Shown: positions 24,671-34,659 of the stretch, piece after piece
Position numbering within the stretch: position 1 is the first letter of the stretch
Layout of the letters: each line of letters begins with the position of its first letter
Assembly: GCF_001723175.1 (NCBI RefSeq)
Contig: NC_064652.1
Span: 3,844,001 to 3,908,000, forward strand
Source: Penicillium oxalicum
Lineage: Eukaryota; Ascomycota; Eurotiomycetes; Eurotiales; Aspergillaceae
Direction: 5' to 3'
Length of the DNA stretch: 64,000 nucleotides
Notes under the pieces: generated by a model
Database searches by the model: none
What the model saw: only the letters and a program-made list of their open reading frames with translations
Told to the model about the DNA's origin: nothing
Translations under genes and position numbers: made by a program

Positions 24671-25569
24671 ATGTCGTCCCCATCCTCGCGCTGGCTCCAC
24701 CAAGGAACAGACCCTGGCACAATCATCACCCTCGATCAACCTGTCCCTTCGCAGTGGAAGATCCTCGAGAAGCTCAATGAGCGTAACTTCCAGGCTAGTG
24801 GAGAAATGCGTCGTCGCCATGGCCACTACTCTTACGCTACAGCTAAACTCCTCTGTTGTGACCCAAATACGCCCTCCAGGAGAGCCTTTATGCGATTTTA
24901 TCTTCAGGTTCCTTTTGAGGACACTGAGATACAAGATCCGAAGACCAGATCCCGCCAGGCCACAACATACGCGCCCCCAGAGTAAACTGCCTACCAGGAG
25001 TTTACTCAGCAGGATTTCAGCAATGTACCAAAGCTCCTAGGATATAAGGTCAGCACTCAAGATAAGTCAGGGCTGGTCCCAAATGGGTTTGCGACCTGGC
25101 TGGCGTGGGAAATGGTCCCAGGTCTACGCCTCGGTGACAAGCTTGGGAATGATCCGTACTGGACTCTGTCCGCTGTTGAGAGGGAACATGTCCGTATGGC
25201 CTTTATGAAGGCTCTTCCGTATGTCGATCCTCCCGTTTCCTGATCATGCTAACGGTAAACTTTAGCCAGGCGCTCGAGAAAGGGTATGGACCTTATACGC
25301 CCAGTCTCTCTAAGCTAGTCTGGCACAGTCAAACAGGCACCCTGTATGTTGTTACATGTTGCGTTTTATGTCGAATAAGTGGACTAACATTTTCCGGTCT
25401 CTTCAGTTAATTCATCGGTTACTTCTATGGCATTAACGACGAACTTAAAGACCGGAGCAACATCAAGATCGGTCCTGAGGCCCTAGCGCGCTATGGACTC
25501 GCGAAACCCTCTTCGAATGAATGGCGTAACAAAAATTGGAACGGGGATACCACAGGCTGGAAAATGTAG
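24671..25569 (+). pseudogene. Kinase-like fungal hypothetical protein, inactivated by nonsense codons
   Basis: Reading from the ATG at 24671 gives a protein whose blocks (TLDQPVPSQWKILEKLNER, AFMRFYLQVPF, PKLLGYK, GFATWLAWEMVPGLRLGD, then YGLAKP...NGDTTGW) resemble a fungal family of uncharacterised proteins with a distant protein-kinase fold. An in-frame TAA follows PPE at 24983. The frame then continues coherently through two normal-looking introns (about 25219-25266, GTATGT...TTTAG, and 25342-25407, GTATGT...CTTCAG) to a stop at 25567. A second in-frame TAA lies at the start of the third exon (25409). Both stops could be CAA to TAA changes, which is what RIP makes. It lies 0.7 kb from the RIP-mutated transposon. 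The family assignment is from memory of the style and is only moderately sure. Confidence 0.6.
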
Positions 25570-26232
25570 CTCATATAGAGGGGGAGTCCATCTAGCACAT
25601 CCCTTTCTAGATTCATCATTGCTCATGATAATGGCACTTCTTGAATCTAATGTGAAAATGGTTCGCCAGTACCGGTAGCGACTATTGCATAGAGAACAAT
25701 ACCTTTCTCCGGTTGCTGGCGATGCCGTCGATAATACTCGGGGCTGCGGATTTGCTTCTTCTTTGAAGCAGGATAGTTCAAAATAGACATGCCTCGGGGA
25801 ATAACAGGTTCGGCCAAAGAACGCGGGCAAGTACTGACGCCGCAGAAGAAGAACTGAATGACGAAAAGAAACTGTAAAGACTGGAGTTCAAAAGGGCCCA
25901 GAGAGTAATAAGTCATTTCTCTCGCTTTTTATGTAGGCCGTCGAGTAGTGTATACGAGCTGATGGCAGGGGGGGTAGACTCATTAAATATCAGAGGAAAG
26001 GGCAGGGGGCCCCTCCCGGGGGGGTTGGAGGAGGTGGTTTGAGATATTTCAGCACCAAAAAAGACCTTTCTATCTTGGTGATATGTGGCTACAAGCGGAT
26101 TACGACAGGACAGGCCATTATGACACACTGATCGTCTTCCCTGAGCACACTGAGTGAAGGGTGGGCTGATCACTGAGCAACCCTGAGTGCTCAGTGAGTA
26201 TATACTAAAAGTGGGTCGTGTTGGATCACGTG
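25570..26232. other. Spacer between pseudogene and transposon
   Basis: No supported gene. It includes a G/C homopolymer-rich stretch near 25965-26035 and ends at the TA target site of the transposon. Confidence 0.5.
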
Positions 26233-26234
26233 TA

Positions 26235-26280
26235 ACGTAATCCACGGCCGACCTGATAACACGGCCGACCTGATAACCCC
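26235..26280 (+). repeat. Left terminal inverted repeat with an internal tandem 17-mer
   Basis: The repeat contains CACGGCCGACCTGATAA twice in direct tandem (26243-26259 and 26260-26276). It matches the reverse complement of the right end over about 43 bp, differing only where the right copy carries C-to-T changes. Confidence 0.92.
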
Positions 26281-26328
26281 ACCAGAAATCGCGCATTCCT
26301 TCCTGCCTAATATTTTCCACTGCCTACG

Positions 26329-28023
26329 ATGCCACTAAGTCGCTCTCAATCCTGGCTAAAATCGGCCAATCAGGAGGGTAGAATCTAATTAGCCCTTCGC
26401 GATATTAAACAGGGCCAAATACTATCGCTTAACGCTACAGCGAAGCTATATGATATACCCTACGCTACCCTCTATACGCGTGCTTCGGGAATAGCCTCAC
26501 GCGTCGATAAGCGCCTATCTGGTTATAAACTGACTTAATTAGAAGAGGATTCGCTTACTAAATAGATCCTCTCTATAGATACGCGTAGGGTAGCGCCTAG
26601 GCCCTCTACTATTCGAGAGATAGCTAATATCCTTCTTGTAGCGCGTAGAACTACCCCCCTATCAACCGTTAGCGTTAATTAGGTATTAACCTTCGTGAAA
26701 CGGCGCGATAAGCTTTAATCGCGCTATTCTAGGCGATATAATTATCAACGCGTATTAAACGAAGACCTAAAAGCCCTACGAGCCTAGTTTACGATCGTAT
26801 AAAGGGTAATTAATAAGAACAGGATATAACCGGAGGATATTTATAACTTTAATAAGATAGGCTTTACGATAGGCCTTATATTATCGCAGAAGGTAGTTAT
26901 AAGAGCTAAATACTATAGTCGGCGATCGATTTTATAGCCTAGTAATCGCGAATAGGTTACTATGATCGAAGTAATATACGCTAATAGCTTCTTACTGCCG
27001 CCCTATATTATATTTAAAGGCTAGGTTTATATCGCTAGTTAGTTTGAATTAAATCTCCCTAGGGATTAGCGAATTAAAGTATCGAATAATAGCTAGACTA
27101 CTAATAAGATCGGCCTTCGCTAGCTTCAAAAGCTCTTTATTCTATATACTACTTCGTGTGTACGAGGACGATTTCGGCTATTAATCCTTAATAGTTACGG
27201 TAGCTATCTTATACCTTAATTTGATCGAATATATACCGAAAACGATATTATACTACTTTGTATACCTTTATATTCGTCTTACTTACTATAGCCGCTTAAT
27301 ATTAGGTACTTTGTAGTGCTCAAGCGTGCGTATAGTCGCTTCGTGAGCGACCTAGCCCGAATAGGCTATAATTATATCGATAAGCTTAATTTTCTCGCAG
27401 ATTATCCTCGCGCGAGGATAGAAGCTTTTTAGCCGAATATTATTTAAAGTAGCTTCGTAGCTACTAGTATCGTACTAGTTAGTACCGAAAGAGTGCTTTC
27501 TAAGCTTAATATATCGCTATATACGCCTTTGCTACTATTAAGCCGACTAAGTAGCAGATCTAGCTAGTTTACCCTAAAAACGCCTAAGATAGTAATATAG
27601 CTAGAGAAGTAAGCTTCTATGCTTAAAGAGCTTCTTAAATAGCGATCGTATAGCCCGCCTACGCTATTAAAAATTATACTAAATTAGATTATTAAGGGCG
27701 CCTATCTCTTATTATATAGCAGTGTATTACTAGCGCGAGAGAACGCTAATCTACGCGTAGCGAATAAAAAGAAACGTTAAAAGCGCACTCGATCGAATAG
27801 GCAGATTGTATATAAAGGAGGCCTAACTATCGAAGAGGGCCTATAGCAAGTTTAGTAGCTAATTTAGCCTATAGAAGCTAATAAGGTAGTATCGTATAAG
27901 GAGGTTAATCTGCCTAATTAGCCGATTCAACCGGCCAGGAGGGCTCCGCCAATCTGTAGTAGATATAGCCAAGTTAGCCACAGGATTACTTTATATAAAA
28001 ATCGTATTATCTAGTTGAATTAA
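26329..28023 (+). pseudogene. Fot1/pogo-type DDE transposase, RIP-degraded
   Basis: From the ATG at 26329 to the TAA at 28021-28023 the frame is exactly 565 codons with no indel apparent, but it is broken by more than twenty TAG/TAA codons, most explicable as CAG/CAA or TGG changed by transitions. The N-terminal part resembles a psq/CENP-B-type helix-turn-helix (ALRDIKQGQILSLNATAKLY). The DDE core is recognisable as NFNKIGF, ILNSYGSYL and PLNIRYF, where the family has NFDETGF, a D in the second block and PLD in the third. All three catalytic Asp codons read AAT (26851, 27190 and 27298), each a GAT to AAT transition. The lysine/arginine-rich C terminus with a final Cys/His segment is also typical. 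It is a dead element. Confidence 0.9.
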
Positions 28024-28070
28024 TAGGTGTTGGTTGAGATAATCTATTTTGGAATTTTCTAATAGGGGTA

Positions 28071-28114
28071 GGTTATTAGGTCGGCCGTGTTATTAGGTCG
28101 GCCGTGGATTACGT
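28071..28114 (-). repeat. Right terminal inverted repeat
   Basis: Reverse complement of the left end, with the same internal duplication. Two ATCAGG sequences of the left-end version appear as ATTAGG here, that is CA to TA, in line with RIP. Confidence 0.92.
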
Positions 28115-28116
28115 TA

Positions 28117-29017
28117 TTATGGTGACTAAGATTCTTCGTAAAATGGACGCTTAAAGTGGCGTCAAGAAGTAACCATTTTCAGTACCTACTTTACCGTCAC
28201 CTAGCGTTGTGGTGTAAAATGAGTTCGTAAGTGCTAGTCCGAGGCATTGTCCTTTTGCGCGTCTGCCCTTCGACCTTTTTACTGATGTCATACTTCGGGA
28301 TAACTACCTTTTCTACCCTACTACATCTCTCTACCCTACTACATCTCTGTGACGGAATTGTGAAGTCGGTGTTGGTGACATTATTAGGTGATTAAATCTC
28401 CTCCGATTTGATCAGAGGGCAGCAAAGAGCGGGTTAGACTGATTGGTACTTGAAACGGGGTTTCTCTAAATCTTTATTGACTGAGGTCGTCTTACTCCAT
28501 CAAGACGCTTCAAATTTAGAATATTTATCACGAAGTCACCGCAGCTCCAAAAACAGGCAGCTGCGCGACTTTGCATTTCATTTACTGATTGGTTGCAATT
28601 GAATAAAGTCCGAATGTTACTTTTGATTCCAGACTCAAAACGTCCACGAGGCTGAGGTATTCTGTTCTGGCCACTGTTCTTCTCGCTCACAAAGCGAGAA
28701 GTCAGCACCAAGTGACTTCCACAAGGCCCCGAGAATCGTTTGAACCAAAGTAATGGAATTGAAAGCCATGACGAGTAATGAATTGGGAAGATTTTGAGAA
28801 CCTGCCTCTGCTTCTCCCACGGGGCCGTTTTCTCCGTGAACTTACGAAAAATGAGGAAACTTCCTCTCCATGTAATTGCCCGCCCTTGCAACATTTTGAC
28901 GTAAAAGTGCAACTGTACGCCCATTTTCCATAAAAAGTATAGCTAAGATTCGGTTGCAAAGTTAGGGAAGTTATCTGACAGTTTGAACAACTCATCCATC
29001 AGTTCTCTATTATCAAC
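28117..29017. other. Intergenic region between transposon and GPR1-family gene
   Basis: No supported gene; several short overlapping minus-strand frames are antisense to nothing recognisable. It contains an 18-bp tandem duplication near its left end and should hold the promoter of the transporter gene. Confidence 0.5.
28313..28348. repeat. 18-bp perfect tandem duplication
   Basis: CTACCCTACTACATCTCT occurs twice head-to-tail (28313-28330 and 28331-28348), about 200 bp outside the right end of the transposon. Confidence 0.9.
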
Positions 29018-29896
29018 ATGTCTTTGGAAGCAGCTAATCGCGACAAATGCGAACGCGTTCTTGACCGCGATCCAAATGTGGCCATATTCCTGAGGCCCAT
29101 CGCAGCTCCCACCGCTCTCGGTCTTGCGGGTTTTGCGGGCTCGACTTTCATCATTTCCACGTATATTGCGCGGTGGTGGGGTGATGAAAGCTCTCCTACA
29201 ATCTTCTTCCCACTCGAGGCTTTTTGGGGCGGACCTGGTCAATTCAATGCGGGTTTATTTGGTTATGTGGCTAGAGACACGCTAGTCACTGTCATTCATG
29301 TGCAGTGGGGAATCTTCTGGATGGCCATCGGTCTGCTCTATTTTTTGACCGTGAGTGTATCCAAGAGACGAATGATCTTCTTATCGTTTTTGGAGGATAC
29401 TCATCGCTGATAAACTCTCAGGCAAATGGATCCCTCCCGCCTCATTCCGTAACTGTTCATTTTCCAGAGCTCGCCTCTTGGATGATTGTTTTGGCCTTTT
29501 TCACATGGTCAGGGGTACGTTGTAAAAGGCAAATTCATTCTCTTTTATCAATCCCACGTTAGACGGTTGAACCAGGCCATCGCCGCCAGCGCACGAGATC
29601 TCGTTCTATGTGCTGTCTTAGTTTTTCTCGCGATAGGAACTACCATCGCATGCTGTCTCTTCGCATACGGGTCGGGTGTTGGAACTGGAATGAAAGCGGC
29701 CGCTTATTTCTGGACCATCAGTTCGATTCTTGCTTGGTGGCGGGTCACCGTATATCTGATCGAGGAGGCCTTTGGCAAGAGCTCTATCCTGCGCTTCTTC
29801 CCCATTTTCCGCACGCCCACCGAAAAAAGACGTCCACTTGTGGTCCCGGGTTTCGGCGAGTCAGGCGTCAAGCGCGGTATGCCAGGGGTTGCATAA
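29018..29896 (+). CDS. GPR1/FUN34/YaaH-family membrane protein (acetate-transporter-like)
   Basis: Three exons, 29018-29350, 29422-29514 and 29576-29896, giving 248 residues. Both introns (71 and 61 bp) are in phase 0. A hydrophilic N terminus is followed by about six hydrophobic helices, with ALGLAGFAGSTFIIS close to the family's N-terminal NPAPLGL-type helix start. Later segments include WMIVLAFFTWSGA, RDLVLCAVLVFLAIGTTIACC and KAAAYFWTISSILAWWRVTVYL. Length and helix number match fungal AcpA/AlcS/Ady2-type proteins, which carry acetate or related monocarboxylates or ammonium at the plasma membrane. The core motif here is IAAPTALGL rather than NPAPLGL, so this is a divergent paralogue and substrate is unsure. 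The second acceptor was placed at 29575 because it alone keeps the conserved frame. Confidence 0.82.
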
Positions 29897-30953
29897 CTTT
29901 GGCCAAGAAGATTCTTCAAAGGCAGAATTGAAGCATGGATCTGACACAGTCGATACGTTCTGGATTTTGATGATATTGACGCTTCAAGAGCTGCAGTCGA
30001 GACTTCCTATGGGTCTAGAAGGCTCGTTTTGGAGGATTGCATTGATTACTAGGACCCGGTTGGACCTGGTTCCTCATTAGGGACTTCCGGGTTACTGTTA
30101 ATTAGCACATGGAACTTGATCTTGCACTGTTCCAAGTAATGTAAGCATCATTGATTTTGGTCCATACTTCATCCTGATAACAGAATCTAGGCGATTATGG
30201 GTAATTTGCATGATATGGCGGTGCAGAACGATGGACCTAATGCTTCTGGAAAGATACCGGTTGTCGAGAGTCTGGGAGGTATCGAATCACGGCTAGAGAT
30301 ACCAGGCACGTCATTGCTTTGAAGCATACATTGGGTTTCATTCGCTCTTGGAAGATCCATCGAAGCGCTTTAAAGCACTAGTCTAAAAAGATACATTGAA
30401 GGAAGGTCTCAAAGCCACGGATAGGATCTATGAGGGGATGGTCAACACATATCGATTTTTCACGATACGTACAAAATGGAAAGAGAGACGAAGATCATGG
30501 ACTAGCCGTCCTGTCATGAAAAGTCTTTACAGCACGACTGCGTAGTACCATGAACTCAACCATATCAAATACAAGTGACCTTTGATGATGAAGGAGTTGT
30601 CGCTGTGTGTATCAATACACGCATTGAAGACAATTCCTCTGAGACAAGTCTAGAATGAAAGAAGTTGGCAAGTCGAAGACAAGTCCTCACGCAAAGGAGA
30701 CGTTATTGACAGGTTGAGATGAAAAAGTACGGTTCATCGTGACGTTCTCAACGTTGCTTTTGGACGGGGACTTTCCGTGACTCGTGATCTTCGCCACAAG
30801 TTCACTCCGCTGCTCCTCTCCTCCATTTACTCTCTCCACCTCACTTCGCCTCTGCATCTTGGTCGTCCAAGAACTCGAGCGTCTGCCATCCCAATCCTCC
30901 AATTCCATCCACTTTTCCACTCCATATCTTGACTCGCTCTTCATCTCGACGCG
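29897..30953. other. Intergenic region, no gene recognised
   Basis: About 1 kb without a supported gene. The last 170 bp (from roughly 30780) are CT-rich with no coding signal and look like the promoter/5' leader of the small gene at 30954. Confidence 0.55.
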
Positions 30954-31433
30954 ATGCCGACCGATAACAAGGGCGAGAAATACACCTACAAGAACTCGGG
31001 CACCAATAGTCAGGTGAGTCTCTTTCCAGCACCTTTGCCTGCCGACTTTCTACAAGACTGATCATCTCTGATACCTTCACTCCTCAGGGTAACCACTACT
31101 GCAGCCGTGATTATAGCTCTGGTCAGAGTGGCTATCACTATTCCAACCAGTAAAGCCTTTCCTTTTCCAAGCCATGTTGCCAAACGATTTCTGACGATGC
31201 AAACCCATCTCACTTTATTTAGAGATGGATCCTACTACTACTCCAACCCGGACGGTAGCACTTATTACAGTAATGGTCTAGGTGAAGCGTGGTACACCCC
31301 TGCTGACTCGTCAGTCCGACCCCTCGGATGTTGTTGACAGTATCTATTCTCTCCGAGCTGACAGCGAGTTAGGGACGTTTCATACTACTACTCCAACGAG
31401 GGGTATGATGACAACGACGGCGGCAATAACTAG
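30954..31433 (+). CDS. Small Tyr/Ser/Gly/Asn-rich conserved fungal protein of unknown function
   Basis: Exon 1 (30954-31013) encodes MPTDNKGEKYTYKNSGTNSQ. Exon 2 (31088-31149) encodes GNHYCSRDYSSGQSGYHYSN, joined through a CA|A split codon to exon 3 from 31223 (DGSYYYSNPDGSTYYSNG). The end is RDVSYYYSNEGYDDNDGGNN before the TAG at 31431. The last intron must lie between about 31313 and 31372. I could not fix its borders; a GTATCT...TTAG pair there would be only 33 bp. The protein is a set of short YYYSN/GSYYYSN-type repeats with no membrane segment or signal peptide. I recognise this as a small protein widespread in filamentous ascomycetes without known role. It is hydrophilic and probably intracellular. 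Confidence 0.75.
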
Positions 31434-32003
31434 ACCGGCACGGAATGTGTGCACCCATCGGAGCGTCGCCGACCAGCTTCGAGTCTGCTCGTCTGATGGG
31501 CTCACGTCAGATGATGTCTCAATGATCCCTTACTCGGGTGTCAGTGTTGGGATTACGCACACAACTTTTTATTAACTAGGATTTTTGTGCGTTTGGAAAA
31601 ACGGGATTCGCTTTGGGAGGTCTTTTTTGGATGCTTGTCGCTGTGTCACTGAGGGACTTTGCCGGATCGCGCACACAACAAGGGTTTAGGGTCGCGCTTT
31701 AGTTTACCAATAAACCATTTGAATCTTTGCTATGAACAATCAGCTGCCCAAAGATTAGATTTACAAGCAAACTTGGTCATATATAGCAAGAAAGTCCATG
31801 TCAAAAGCTGACCCGGTCATAACGAAGTTAAGCCAAGTCTTTAAATCCGGGAGCCGGAGTTAGCCCGCATTTACAGGAAGATCACTCTCTTCCCGGATTA
31901 TATTGTCCAGAATCTTGAACCAAACAGGCATCATTGACAAAGGGAAGACACATAAGACTCTACTCATTCTCGGATCCGTTAACATCGAAACCTCCTTGCG
32001 AAA
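31434..32003. other. Short intergenic spacer
   Basis: 570 bp between two plus-strand genes, no reading frame of note. It should hold the 3' end of the small Tyr-rich gene and the promoter of the dehydrogenase. Confidence 0.6.
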
Positions 32004-33082
32004 ATGACCGGGATTCCACATCAGAAAACCTGGCTTATCACAGGCGCTTCATCAGGCCTTGGAAAGTCTCTCGCCCGCCATGTTCTCGGGCAAGGCCATT
32101 TGGTTCTGGGCACGACTCGCACGGTTGACAGAGCAAAAGAACAATACCCTGGATTTGAGAAAGAGGGAGGTGTATGGGTTGCCATGGATCCCGGAAGAGC
32201 TGACACGTATGATTCGGTGCTGAAAATGATGGAGAAGCACGAAATAGACGTGGTGGTGAACAACGCAGGGTTTGCGTTTATTGGGGGCGTGGAAAATTCA
32301 AGGTCAGTCATCAGAGCGTCTGTCTGGGCTGACGGCCCGGTTGAATTATCATGTACCGCAGAATCTACACGGGACCAATTAGACCTGACTAATGAATGTC
32401 AAGTGAGGAGGAAGTGCGTTCTCAGATGGAGGTCAATTTCTATGGACCCCTTCGCCTCATACGGGCCATACTTCCTCAAATGCGCCAGAGGCGATCAGGG
32501 GATATCGTACTCATCAGTAGTGGAGCTGGGTAAGTCTTCTCTTTTTTTTGTACTCTTTTTTTTTATTTAGCTGATTATCCCGATTCTTCTCACTCAACTT
32601 GGAGCGATTGAGGTCTGATCGTTCACTCGAGTCACAGGTTCGTCGCACGGCCGGGTCGAGGCACATATTCAGCCAGCAAGTTTGCAATCGAAGCGATTCA
32701 TGAATCACTCTCACACGAGGTCGCCAGTTTTGCAATCCGGGTTCTCATCGTAGAGCCCGGCGCATTTCGCACTCCATTTGCGTCTAATATCGTCACCCCC
32801 TTCAAGTACCGGCAAAGCGGAGGCTACAGTGAGGACTACCGAGGAACTTGTGTTGAGCAGATGGTTGGCGCGTTGGTCAACAGTGAGCAATTCCTCGAGT
32901 CGGTCAGAGGAGACCCGGGAAGAGCGGCGAAGGCGATATTCACGTCGGTTGAGAATGGCCACGAGTACCTTCGGCTACCACTGGGTCATGACTGTGTGGC
33001 AGCGCTAGAAGAAAAGATTGAAAGTCTTCGGGGAGATTTGAATCTGACGCGACAGTTGGCGATGTCTACAAGTGTTGATTGA
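32004..33082 (+). CDS. Short-chain dehydrogenase/reductase (classical SDR)
   Basis: Three exons, 32004-32302, 32404-32529 and 32638-33082, giving 289 residues, with introns of 101 and 108 bp. The cofactor-binding motif is TGASSGLG near residue 13, followed by the NNAG stabilising motif, the catalytic Ser in IVLISSGAG, and YSASK with the catalytic Tyr and Lys. The TTRT sequence after the second beta strand suggests NADPH use. It is a cytosolic oxidoreductase of alcohols/ketones or similar small molecules; the substrate is unknown. Full length and all catalytic residues are present. No obvious pathway partner is adjacent. Confidence 0.93.
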
Positions 33083-34203
33083 TGGTCCAATATGGGCGGT
33101 AAACCCGTCGCCCACCCCCATCCAAGAAGGGACTCGAATACGTCAGTCAACCCGTTCTTTTGAATTTACAACTTCGAAATTCGTGAGAGAGACAGTGAAT
33201 GCTTCACACGTGATCACTGTATCCAGCTTGTCGTCGTAGTGAGATATTAATCGTCTGCCGGGACTTTTGACCACCCGGTGAGTTTCGCCAAGATCTCGAC
33301 CCTGTCTGGTGTATAACCATCCGAGTGGAGTAAATCCCTGCCAGATTGCCTAGGAAAGCACCAGATTGAATCGAGGTGGCGCAGCGGATGCCAAGTGAAT
33401 GATATGACGTTCAAGTCTCGGGGCTCTTGAAAGGTCCGGATGAAAATGGCAGTGCAGATCTAGAATGGATTGTGGCCTAACGCGTGGGAGCTGACGCGTA
33501 AAATGGCCGCGGGAGCCTCCACATTGCGTGGAGACTGGAGGCCAGTCCGAGCCAGGCACAGGTACAGATGCAGATAGCGGCCATTCCCGGAAGGCGATCC
33601 GTTCAACCCTTTCCAGCATCTTCAAACCCTGCCCAATGCGGCACCAACTTCCACCCCCGTGATGCGTGATGGGAGGGTACCCTTTGTCCGATCGGCTTCC
33701 TTGCACCACATTCCCATCTCACCAGTCTCGACTTTTGAAGCACCTTTTCGTATCGTGGTCACTTCGATCGAGTCGCTACGAATAAAATTGCCAAGCTTCA
33801 AGACTATGTGCGATAGTCTGCGAACCCTGCATGTGTGGGTCACAACCGAAGGGTCTAGAATGACTGCCCGTGCAAGGAAGACCGACAACAGGAGGAGTCA
33901 CAGTCGAATCTGCCGCGAAATCTCTCGACTCGTCGGAGGCGACCAACCTAATATCAGTTATGATGAAACAACCGGTACTGTCGATCGAAGCCAGACGAAA
34001 CTCATGTCATTTTCAGGAATAATCACACGCCAATCGCCATATCCCGTACCTCAGAGGTCAAGCGGGAAAAAACGCCATATAAAGAGCAATGAAATATGAA
34101 AAAAACCCCCAGTACGCATCCCAGTCGCTATCGTAATCTTTCTATCGTATCAATCGGCTTGGGGGGTCCAGACTCGTGCAGACCCTCCCCACCCGCATGA
34201 CGT
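33083..34203. other. Intergenic region between convergent SDR and DUF2406 genes
   Basis: 1.1 kb containing only short overlapping frames. A TTCAAGTCTCGG sequence near 33410 recalls a tRNA T-arm but no cloverleaf can be drawn around it. Confidence 0.55.
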
Positions 34204-34659
34204 TCAGATGCGGTTCTGCTTTCGCGTCGACTCGATCGCGGCTTCAAATCCTCGAATGGTGTCGAGAGGCCTCTCGAGACGAGGGCGGGTTGGGTTGGAG
34301 AGGTCTGGGTCGGCTGGGAAGATTGGTGAGCATCTTGCATGATGTTGACTGGTGTGAGGCCAGACGGTTTGCCTGGGATTGCCGAGAGACTTACTGATAA
34401 TCTTGCCTTCTCGGTCTTTGTGTTGCATGCTTCTCAAGGAAAAGATTTCTCGACTTCCCAAGTCGGCACTGACAGCCACTGTAGAGAGCAAGATATGAGT
34501 AAATAGGCCAACAATAAGGAACCGGAGATGTGACAACTTACTGGGCTGTGCTTCGAAGAGGGCGGCATTGGGATCGGCTTTGCTCTGAATGACATTGCTG
34601 GAGCCTTCTTGTGACTGCATGGAGCCGCTGCGAGAACTGGCGGCACTTGAGGAAGGCAT
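34204..34659 (-). CDS. DUF2406 family protein, small fungal
   Basis: Three exons: 34659-34542, 34478-34395 and 34313-34204, giving 103 residues. Introns of 63 and 81 bp both have GTAAGT donors and CAG acceptors. The Ser/Gln-rich start (MPSSSAASSRSGSMQSQE) leads into the family core: SLRSMQHKDREGKI, then DPDLSNPTRPRLERPLDTIR and FEAAIE. That last block (SNPTR...ERPLDTIRSFEAAID) is the hallmark of DUF2406 as I remember it. Proteins with this domain are mostly uncharacterised; some yeast members have been linked to stress or drug responses. This copy is short, ending soon after the core, whereas many relatives have a long Ser-rich tail. Confidence 0.8.
   Translation of the reverse strand: MPSSSAASSRSGSMQSQEGSSNVIQSKADPNAALFEAQPSKLSHLRFLIVGLFTHILLSTVAVSADLGSREIFSLRSMQHKDREGKIISKSLGNPRQTVWPHTSQHHARCSPIFPADPDLSNPTRPRLERPLDTIRGFEAAIESTRKQNRI

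Larger units (their letters stand above)
26235..28114 (+). mobile_element. Complete Fot1/pogo-type (Tc1/mariner superfamily) DNA transposon, RIP-inactivated
   Basis: The 1,880-bp element is bounded by matching terminal inverted repeats (26235-26280 and 28071-28114) and flanked on both sides by TA (26233-26234 and 28115-28116), the target duplication of this superfamily. Inside is one transposase reading frame destroyed by point mutation. The sequence is rich in TA and poor in CA/TG dinucleotides compared with its flanks, whereas CG dinucleotides survive. That is the signature expected from CpA-directed RIP. Length fits Fot1-like elements, typically about 1.9 kb. Confidence 0.93.

Noticed and set aside
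33370..33425. tRNA-like sequence (GGTGGCGCAGCGG ... GTTCAAGTCTCG)
   Set aside because: Too little sequence between the D-like and T-like parts and no pairing acceptor stem.
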